A stretch of DNA of 11,878 nt from an uncultured Actinomyces sp. GTDB taxonomy: Bacteria > Actinomycetota > Actinomycetes > Actinomycetales > Actinomycetaceae. Both the position numbers and the translations under genes were made by a program. Positions 6,882-11,878 of this stretch are shown piece by piece (within the stretch, counting starts at the first letter, position 1; each line of letters starts with the position of its first letter). The notes under the pieces were generated by a model, which made no database searches, was not told the origin of the DNA, and worked only from the letters and a program-made list of their open reading frames with translations. The stretch lies in assembly GCA_900556405.1 (NCBI GenBank), contig USPB01000041.1:1-11878 (forward strand), given 5' to 3'.

Positions 6882-7460
6882 TCAGGCTTGCTCGTCCGTC
6901 ACCGGCTCGAGGGACGCGCGCAGGGCGTCAACCAGGGCGGGAACGAGGTTCGAGCCCTGCCCGACCTTGTCATCGGAGTCGAAGGCGCGGGTGCGCAGCG
7001 CACACCACGACTCGCCGGTGCGCATGACACCCACCGCCAGGCGCACGTCGGTGCGCAGCGGGTGGTTAGCCACGAACGCGAGGGCCTCCTCGGGGTCCTC
7101 GGGAGCCTCGTCCTCAACCTCCGGGGGGACGACGATGCGCTCGACCGTGATCGCCGCACCCGGCACCGTCTCGGGCCACGCCAGGTGCGCCAGGACCTGC
7201 TCAATGTCGTCGTCAGCCAGGTCCTCCTGGATGATGGCGCTCAGGTGATCATCGCTGCCATCCCAGCCAGAGCGCAGCTGTGCGGCGATGTCGGCGGGCA
7301 GATTCGGGTCGGCCAACAGCGTCGCCGTGGGAACCAGCGCATAGATGGAAGGCGCGTGATCCCAGCCCACCCGGGCAGCGCCCTTCTCGATATCGACAAC
7401 CACGTTGGCCAGCGCGATCTCGCGCGCACTCGGCATCATCTCAACAGTCATGCCTCCCAT
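6882..7460 (-). CDS. PPA1309-family conserved actinobacterial protein
   Basis: A 192-residue soluble acidic protein of unknown function, matching the PPA1309 family that often neighbours UPF0182 genes in Actinobacteria. Recognisable stretches, numbered from ATG 7460, are VGWDHAPSIYALVPTATL (about 36-53), AHLAWPETVPGAAITVERIV (about 93-112, the most conserved block), NHPLRTDVRLAVGVMRTG (about 132-149) and the C-terminal GSNLVPALVDALRASL (about 170-185). No signal peptide, membrane helix, metal motif or catalytic motif is visible. It is the only minus-strand gene between the Lon-like protease and the UPF0182 gene and is divergent from the latter. Start choice is open: GGGAGG lies inside the first codons, only 1 nt before the second candidate ATG (7451), while ATG 7460 has just a weak GTGAG upstream. 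ATG 7439 is also possible. The conserved region begins well after all three. Confidence 0.82.
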   Translation of the reverse strand: MGGMTVEMMPSAREIALANVVVDIEKGAARVGWDHAPSIYALVPTATLLADPNLPADIAAQLRSGWDGSDDHLSAIIQEDLADDDIEQVLAHLAWPETVPGAAITVERIVVPPEVEDEAPEDPEEALAFVANHPLRTDVRLAVGVMRTGESWCALRTRAFDSDDKVGQGSNLVPALVDALRASLEPVTDEQA

Positions 7461-7540
7461 AATCTCACGGAGAGCGAATAAGACCGAGGCGAAGTTAGAC
7501 CTGTGCGCCGCTACACTGGATTGAAGCTATCGGTTTGACA

Positions 7541-7547
7541 GAGAGGA
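7541..7547 (+). promoter_or_regulatory. Ribosome binding site fixing the GTG start of the UPF0182 gene
   Basis: GAGAGGA ends 5 nt before GTG 7553. It selects this codon over the in-frame TTG at 7535, which would lie upstream of the site. A TACACT at 7512-7517 might be the -10 element, but no matching -35 hexamer was found. Confidence 0.75.
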
Positions 7548-7552
7548 ATGCC

Positions 7553-10500
7553 GTGAGCTTCGATTTTTCAGTCTTTCCCCCGGGCGGAGCGCGCGCTCCG
7601 CGAGACCCTGATCGTGCGCCCAGGCAGCTGACCATCCGCAAGCCGGGTCCCGCCGGCATCACGATCATGGCGCTGGCGATCATCGGAGCCATCATCTACG
7701 CGGCATCCATCGTGTGGACCGAGATCCTGTGGTTCCGTCAGATGAGCGCCACACGCGTCATCCTCACGCAGTGGGGAGCGCACATCGGCCTCTTTGTCGT
7801 TGGCTTCGTCGTGGCGACGGCCCTTATCTTCTTCTCGATGTCCTTCGCCTACCGGCATCGTGCGTCCTCGACCCGCGGCGAGGCCTCGGCTGCCCTGCGC
7901 GGCTACCAGGAGGCGCTCGAACCTATGCGTCGCCTTGCGTTCTGGGGAGTGGCCCTCTTCTTTGGCTTCTCCAACGGCGCGCGCCTGGCCACTGAATGGC
8001 GCACGCTCCTGCAGTTCCTCAACCGTTCCTCCTTCGGGCAGGTTGACCCCCAGTTCGGGCTGGACATCTCCTTCTTCGTGTTCGTCCTGCCCGCACTCAA
8101 GGTGCTCGTCTCCTTCCTCATGACGGTCACCAGCATCGGCCTGGTCGCAGCAATCATCGTGTCCTACCTGTACGGGACGATTCGCCTCGCCCCGCGTCCT
8201 CACGCCTCCAAGCAGGCGCGCTTGCAGACCGGCATGATGGCGGCCTGCCTGTCCCTGTTTATCGGCGTGAACTACTGGCTGGGCCGCTACGAGCTGCTCA
8301 CCTCGGATTCCGGCTCCATTCACGGCGCCATGTACTCCGATATCAACGCGACGCTGCCGGCGCACTCGATTCTGGCGGTCATCTCCGGCCTCGTCGCGGT
8401 CCTCTTCGTCGTCGCGGCCTTCAAGGGCACGTGGCGCCTGCCGGTCACCGGCGTGGCGGTCACTGTCGTCGCCGCCCTCGTTCTGGCTGGCGCCTACCCG
8501 GCCCTCGTCGAGCAATTCCGCGTGCGCCCCAACCAGCGCACCCTCGAATCGCCCTACATTCAGCGAAACATTGATGCGACGCTGGCCGCATACGGGCTCG
8601 ATAACGTCGACTACCAGACGAACTACGACGCGGCGACGACGGCTTCTGCCGGTCAGTTCGACAACGACGCGCTGACCTCCCAGGTGCGTCTCCTGGACCC
8701 CAAGGTCATCACGAAGACCGTCCAGCAGCTCCAGCAGTCGCGCCTCTACTACGGCTTCAACTCCGGTATGAAGGTTGATCGCTACAACGTGAGCGGGGAG
8801 CGGCGCGACACGGTGATCTCCGTGCGCGAGCTCAATCTCTCGGGCCTGTCCGCCGAGCAGCAGACCTGGGTTAACCAGCACACCGTCTACACGCACGGCT
8901 ACGGCGCTGTCGCCGCCTACGGCAACCAGCTGACCAGCGACGGCCTGCCGTCCTACTGGGAGCAGTCCGTGCCCTCGGTCGGTGAAATGGGTGACTACGA
9001 GGAACGCGTCTACTTCAGCCCCAGTTCGCCCGACTACTCCATCGTCGGAGCCCCGGAAGGCGCCGACCCGCAGGAGCTCGACTACCCGGACGACACCGCA
9101 GTGGGTGGCCAGGTCTCCACGACGTTCACCGGCAACGGCGGCCCCTCCGTGGGCAACGTGTGGAACAAGCTCCTGTACGCGATCAAGTTCGGTTCCACGG
9201 ACCTCTTCTTCTCCTCTCAGACGAACGAGGCCTCGCAAATCCTGTATGACCGCGACCCGCTGCTGCGCGTGTCCAAGGTCGCGCCCTACCTGACGCTCGA
9301 GCAGTCCGCCTACCCGGCGGTTGTCGACATGGACGGGGACGCCTCGACTCCCAAGCGCCTCGTGTGGGTCGTCGACGCGTACACGACCACGAACAACTAC
9401 CCTTACGCCCAGCACGAGTCGCTCTCGGACGCGACGGTCGACTCCCAGTCCACGCAGATGGGCCAGTACGTGCAGGCGAACAAGATCAACTACATGCGTA
9501 ACTCCGTCAAGGCCGTCGTCGACGCCTACGACGGATCCGTGCGCCTGTTCCGCTGGGATGACCAGGACCCGATCCTGCGCACGTGGGAGAAGATCTACCC
9601 CGGCAGCGTTGAGCCCATGTCCGCTATCTCCGGCGACCTCATGAGCCACCTGCGCTACCCCGAGGACATGTTCAAGGTGCAGCGCAACCTGCTGGCCACC
9701 TACCACGTCACCGACGCGGCTGGCTTCTACTCCGGTGGTGACCGCTGGCGTCTGGCCGAGGAGACCTCCACCTACGGCGCGGCTCCGTCCACCGACTCGA
9801 GCCCGCGCACGGACGCGGCAGGTAACCCGCTGCCCGCACCGACCGCCCTGCAGCCCCCGTACTACCTGACCATGCAGATGCCCGGCCAGGATAGCGCCGA
9901 GTTTTCACTGACCTCCGTCTTCGTCCCCGGTGGCGGCGGCGAGGGACGTCGCGAGGCCATGGCGGGCTTCCTTGCGGTGGACTCGGAGACGGGCAACACG
10001 CCGGGCCAGGTGCGCGAGGGATACGGCAAGCTCCGCTTGCTCGCGCTGCCCTCATCGACGACCGTGCCCGGCCCCGGCCAGGTCCAAAACAAGTACGACT
10101 CCGACGAGAAGATCGCCACCCAGCTCAACCTGCTCAACCAGGCCGATTCGACGGTCATCCGAGGTAACCTCCTGACCCTGCCGGTCGGCGGCGGTCTGCT
10201 CTACGTGCAGCCCGTCTACGTGCAGGGCACCGGCTCGGCGTCATACCCCGTCCTTCGCTCGGTGCTCACCGCCTTCGGCGACAAGGTCGGATTCGCGCCG
10301 ACCCTCGAGGAATCGCTGCGCCAGCTCGTTTCGGACGATTCAAGCTCGTCAGCCTCTCCCGGTGCGACGACTCCGCCATCGGGGGACACCTCGCAGTCGG
10401 GTACGAGCTCATCAGATGCGAGCACCCAGCTGTCCCAGGCCGTTAGCGACGCTGCGCAGGCCATGCGTGACGCGGATGCGGCGATGAGCAAGGGCGACTG

Positions 10501-10669
10501 GACCGCCTACGGCGAGGCCCAGACGCGTCTGCATGACGCACTGACTCGTGCAGAGGCCGCGCAGGCGGCGCTCGGTACGTCCTCGTCGGCGACCCCGAAC
10601 TCAGGTACGCCGACGCCCAGTCCGAGCCCGAGCTCATCTGCGACGAGCGGAGCACAAAGCGGCTTATAA
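7553..10669 (+). CDS. UPF0182 family large polytopic membrane protein (Rv3193c type)
   Basis: A 1038-residue integral membrane protein of the conserved actinobacterial UPF0182 family, whose biochemical role is not known. After a 30-residue basic and proline-rich cytoplasmic leader, about seven hydrophobic helices occupy residues 36-56, 76-98, 128-140, 171-207 (probably two), 226-240, 271-290 and 297-317. Family landmarks are DPQFGLDISFFVFVLP (165-180), RPNQRTLESPYIQRNI (325-340, just after the last helix) and, near residues 823-893, GYGKLRLL, GPGQVQN and GNLLTLPVGGGLLYVQPVYV. The roughly 600-residue region after the helices is probably outside the membrane. The tail (about 927-1038) is a Ser/Thr/Pro-rich linker, a charged Ala-rich helical segment (about 957-1006) and a second SPT-rich end, as in other family members. 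The start is GTG 7553, because GAGAGGA precedes it by 5 nt. The gene is flanked by its own upstream gap and a downstream hairpin, so it is probably monocistronic. Confidence 0.92.
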   Translation: MSFDFSVFPPGGARAPRDPDRAPRQLTIRKPGPAGITIMALAIIGAIIYAASIVWTEILWFRQMSATRVILTQWGAHIGLFVVGFVVATALIFFSMSFAYRHRASSTRGEASAALRGYQEALEPMRRLAFWGVALFFGFSNGARLATEWRTLLQFLNRSSFGQVDPQFGLDISFFVFVLPALKVLVSFLMTVTSIGLVAAIIVSYLYGTIRLAPRPHASKQARLQTGMMAACLSLFIGVNYWLGRYELLTSDSGSIHGAMYSDINATLPAHSILAVISGLVAVLFVVAAFKGTWRLPVTGVAVTVVAALVLAGAYPALVEQFRVRPNQRTLESPYIQRNIDATLAAYGLDNVDYQTNYDAATTASAGQFDNDALTSQVRLLDPKVITKTVQQLQQSRLYYGFNSGMKVDRYNVSGERRDTVISVRELNLSGLSAEQQTWVNQHTVYTHGYGAVAAYGNQLTSDGLPSYWEQSVPSVGEMGDYEERVYFSPSSPDYSIVGAPEGADPQELDYPDDTAVGGQVSTTFTGNGGPSVGNVWNKLLYAIKFGSTDLFFSSQTNEASQILYDRDPLLRVSKVAPYLTLEQSAYPAVVDMDGDASTPKRLVWVVDAYTTTNNYPYAQHESLSDATVDSQSTQMGQYVQANKINYMRNSVKAVVDAYDGSVRLFRWDDQDPILRTWEKIYPGSVEPMSAISGDLMSHLRYPEDMFKVQRNLLATYHVTDAAGFYSGGDRWRLAEETSTYGAAPSTDSSPRTDAAGNPLPAPTALQPPYYLTMQMPGQDSAEFSLTSVFVPGGGGEGRREAMAGFLAVDSETGNTPGQVREGYGKLRLLALPSSTTVPGPGQVQNKYDSDEKIATQLNLLNQADSTVIRGNLLTLPVGGGLLYVQPVYVQGTGSASYPVLRSVLTAFGDKVGFAPTLEESLRQLVSDDSSSSASPGATTPPSGDTSQSGTSSSDASTQLSQAVSDAAQAMRDADAAMSKGDWTAYGEAQTRLHDALTRAEAAQAALGTSSSATPNSGTPTPSPSPSSSATSGAQSGL

Positions 10670-10686
10670 GCGCTCTGTGCCCGTTG

Positions 10687-10730
10687 CGCGCCCGGCCCTG
10701 CTGATCGCGTTGTGAGGTGGGCCGGGCGCG
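10687..10730 (+). terminator. Hairpin terminator after the UPF0182 gene
   Basis: CGCGCCCGGCCC (10687-10698) pairs perfectly over 12 bp with GGGCCGGGCGCG (10719-10730), enclosing a 20-nt loop. It starts 18 nt after the UPF0182 stop. There is no U tract, as expected in a high-GC actinobacterium. Confidence 0.75.
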
Positions 10731-10790
10731 TCCCATGTGACGGTGGGGTTTGTGCACGGCCGGGAAAGTCCCTCCGTGTGTTTCGTCATG

Positions 10791-10814
10791 TCGGTAGCGC
10801 GCTGCCGATATGAT
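10791..10814 (+). promoter_or_regulatory. Putative promoter -10 with abutting palindromic operator
   Basis: TATGAT at 10809-10814 is a good -10 hexamer; transcription from it would start near 10821, giving a leader of about 45 nt before GTG 10866. No matching -35 hexamer is visible at 16-18 nt. Directly upstream, 10791-10808 (TCGGTAGCGCGCTGCCGA) is an 18-bp palindrome with one mismatched pair. It touches the -10 element, the position expected for a repressor operator. This is inference from sequence alone. Confidence 0.4.
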
Positions 10815-10850
10815 GAAGATCATGCGTGCTCACGTGCCACCAACACACGC

Positions 10851-10857
10851 GGAAGGA
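10851..10857 (+). promoter_or_regulatory. Ribosome binding site fixing the GTG start of the proline-rich membrane protein
   Basis: GGAAGGA lies 8 nt before GTG 10866 and marks that codon as the start. The reading frame is open further upstream to an ATG at 10737, but that ATG is close to the preceding terminator and has no comparable site. Confidence 0.75.
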
Positions 10858-10865
10858 ACCTGACA

Positions 10866-11735
10866 GTGAGCAATTCTCAAATCCCGAATCCCCTGCCCAA
10901 CCCTCCCGGCGGTGCAGGTGGAGCTTTCCCCGCTCCCGGTCAATTCTCCGGTGCTGCTCAGGGGATCCCGTACCAGGGGGGCGCTCAACCGATGCCCGCA
11001 CCGCAAGCCTGGGGACAGCCGGGCCCCTACGCGGCTGCGCCGCGTCCGCAGCGTCCACCGCTCTCCACGCGCGTGCGGGTCTGCCTGAGGCTTGAGCTGA
11101 TCCTTTCGGTAATCGCGCTCGTTAACCTCTTCATTCCCTATCTCTTCGACGACTTGAGCATCTATTTCGAGCGTTTTACGAGCGTCTGGTTCTACGAGTC
11201 GGTCATTTCGTACATCGTGACGATCGTGCTGTCCGCTGTTGCGCTCCGAGGGCGAAGCAAGGCAGTGCGCTACGCAATGGTCGGCGTCGTTCTCGTGTCC
11301 TTCCTGCTCCTTGACCCGGTGCTCGCCCTCTTGGAAGGCGGGACGTGGTACTGGCTAATTTTGCCTCCGACGCTGGATCCGTCGATCTTTGGTGATCATT
11401 GGTATGCCTCCTTGCTCGTTGTGCGTGGGGTTCTGATCTGGCTGATCGTGCGCTCCGGTCTCATCATTGCCATTGTCCTTGCTGTGCCCGACCGGCGTTC
11501 CTCTGCTTCCGCTCCCGTTGGTGTTCCCTTCGGTGCTCCGGTCGGCTACTACCCTCAAGGGATGGCTCCGGCTCAGGCCGTTCCCCCTCAGGGAGTTCCG
11601 ATGCAGGTGTCGGCAACCCCGCCCGCGCCGCCCCAAGGGATGCCGGTGCAGACTTCGAGTCCCACGCTTGCGCCTCCCAGCGGTGCGCCCGTCATGCCCG
11701 GGACTCCGGATGATTCCGCGCAGGCCCCGCAGTAG
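10866..11735 (+). CDS. Unrecognised four-helix membrane protein with proline-rich termini
   Basis: A 289-residue protein that I cannot assign to a named family. Residues 1-68 are hydrophilic and rich in Pro, Gly, Gln and Ala (PNPLPNPPGG, QPMPAPQAWGQPGP). Four hydrophobic helices follow at about 75-94, 110-128, 136-156 and 183-207, so both ends should lie on the same side, probably the cytoplasm given the RVRVCLR and DRR basic flanks. The tail (211-289) is again Pro-rich, with a loosely repeated PQGM/PQGV motif at 230, 241 and 256. Such Pro/Gln-rich cytosolic tails occur on many actinobacterial membrane proteins (DUF4190/RDD-like architectures), but no diagnostic motif of those families was seen. 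The start is GTG 10866, with GGAAGGA 8 nt upstream. Codon choice in the membrane part (ATT, TTG, CTT, GTT more often) is less G/C-biased than in its neighbours, consistent with a lineage-specific, less highly expressed gene. It ends 103 nt before tRNA-fMet on the same strand. Confidence 0.75.
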   Translation: MSNSQIPNPLPNPPGGAGGAFPAPGQFSGAAQGIPYQGGAQPMPAPQAWGQPGPYAAAPRPQRPPLSTRVRVCLRLELILSVIALVNLFIPYLFDDLSIYFERFTSVWFYESVISYIVTIVLSAVALRGRSKAVRYAMVGVVLVSFLLLDPVLALLEGGTWYWLILPPTLDPSIFGDHWYASLLVVRGVLIWLIVRSGLIIAIVLAVPDRRSSASAPVGVPFGAPVGYYPQGMAPAQAVPPQGVPMQVSATPPAPPQGMPVQTSSPTLAPPSGAPVMPGTPDDSAQAPQ

Positions 11736-11756
11736 AGCTTCGGTTCGACTGTTCCT

Positions 11757-11770
11757 GACAGTGCCCTGTC
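11757..11770 (+). terminator. Weak hairpin after the proline-rich membrane protein gene
   Basis: GACAG and CTGTC form a 5-bp stem with a 4-nt loop 21 nt after the stop codon. It is the only stem seen between this gene and the tRNA and is weak, with no U tract. Read-through toward the tRNA is possible. Confidence 0.2.
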
Positions 11771-11797
11771 GCTAGGACGTACATCACCGCGTTCAGT

Positions 11798-11826
11798 TTG
11801 TGTCCTCCCGTTGGATGCTCTAAAGT
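11798..11826 (+). promoter_or_regulatory. Putative promoter of tRNA-fMet
   Basis: TTGTGT (11798-11803) and TAAAGT (11821-11826) are separated by exactly 17 nt, matching the sigma-70-type consensus at 3 of 6 and 4 of 6 positions. Transcription would start around 11833, just upstream of the mature tRNA 5' end at 11839. An inverted repeat, GCTCTA (11817-11822) and TAGAGC (11830-11835), spans the -10 region. Confidence 0.45.
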
Positions 11827-11838
11827 ATCTAGAGCCGA

Positions 11839-11878
11839 CGCGGGGTGGAGCAGTTCGGTAGCTCGCCGGGCTCATAAC
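11839..11878 (+). tRNA. Initiator tRNA-fMet (CAT anticodon), cut by the window end
   Basis: The first 40 nt of a tRNA are present: acceptor strand CGCGGGG (11839-11845), TG, D-stem GAGC pairing with GCTC (11848-11851 region and 11861-11864), G26, anticodon-stem strand CCGGG (11866-11870), and the loop CTCATAA with anticodon CAT at 11873-11875. The 5' C followed by GCGGGG and the three G residues ending the anticodon-stem strand are hallmarks of the bacterial initiator rather than elongator or lysidine-type CAT tRNAs. The 3' half lies outside the window. Confidence 0.93.

Noticed and set aside
7535..7540. TTGACA as a -35 promoter hexamer upstream of the UPF0182 gene
   Set aside because: No -10 element lies 16-18 nt downstream; that position is already inside the coding sequence. 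It overlaps the ribosome binding region instead.
7568..9706. A 712-codon open frame on the minus strand
   Set aside because: It lies wholly inside the UPF0182 gene. The antisense translation is low-complexity (Val/Gly/Arg/Asp/His-rich) with no recognisable domain, as expected from strong third-position GC bias.
1..11878. CRISPR arrays, insertion sequences, integrases or phage genes
   Set aside because: No regularly spaced direct repeats, transposase or integrase motifs, or terminal inverted repeats with target duplications were seen on either strand.

Overview
The window is high-GC actinobacterial chromosome. Codon third positions are strongly G/C-biased, GTG starts are used, and the gene families are typical of Actinomycetota. 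Gene content and protein style suggest an Actinomycetaceae member (Actinomyces/Schaalia-like); this is an inference, because no rRNA or other marker settles the genus. No mobile element, CRISPR array or phage gene was seen.

Layout. (1) 33-3010, plus strand: nudC (NAD(H) pyrophosphatase) followed 26 nt later by a UvrD2-type SF1 helicase with a C-terminal HRDC domain, probably one operon. (2) 2988-5467, minus strand: a ThiF/E1-fold protein of the 'TOMM leader-binding/cyclodehydratase' type whose 3' end overlaps the helicase gene tail-to-tail by 23 nt, and upstream of it a DUF2342/zincin_2-type protein with an incomplete HExxH motif. (3) 5589-6782, plus strand: a membrane-anchored PDZ plus Lon-like (S16) serine protease, divergent from the zincin-like gene. 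(4) 6882-7460, minus strand: a PPA1309-family protein, convergent with the protease gene across a perfect 16-bp terminator-like hairpin. (5) 7553-10669, plus strand: a 1038-residue UPF0182 polytopic membrane protein, followed by a 12-bp hairpin. (6) 10866-11735, plus strand: an unrecognised four-helix membrane protein with proline-rich tails. (7) 11839 to the window end: the first 40 nt of an initiator tRNA-fMet.

How the genes fit together. The order and orientation nudC>, uvrD2>, <small conserved protein, <zincin_2 protein, Lon-like>, UPF0182> is, from memory, the same as the Mycobacterium tuberculosis Rv3199c-Rv3193c neighbourhood read in reverse, without the ABC1 kinase and whiB7 genes found there. 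The block is therefore mostly ancestral actinobacterial core. Its parts are a nucleotide/RNA-cap and DNA-repair pair (nudC-uvrD2), and a set possibly tied to envelope proteostasis (Lon-like protease, UPF0182 protein, degenerate zincin), whose joint function is not established. The right end, with the proline-rich membrane protein next to tRNA-fMet, looks lineage-specific. The points most worth a second look are the E1-like protein with no YcaO partner, the missing tetracysteine module in the UvrD2 homologue, the degenerate metalloprotease motif, and candidate leaderless starts on two genes.
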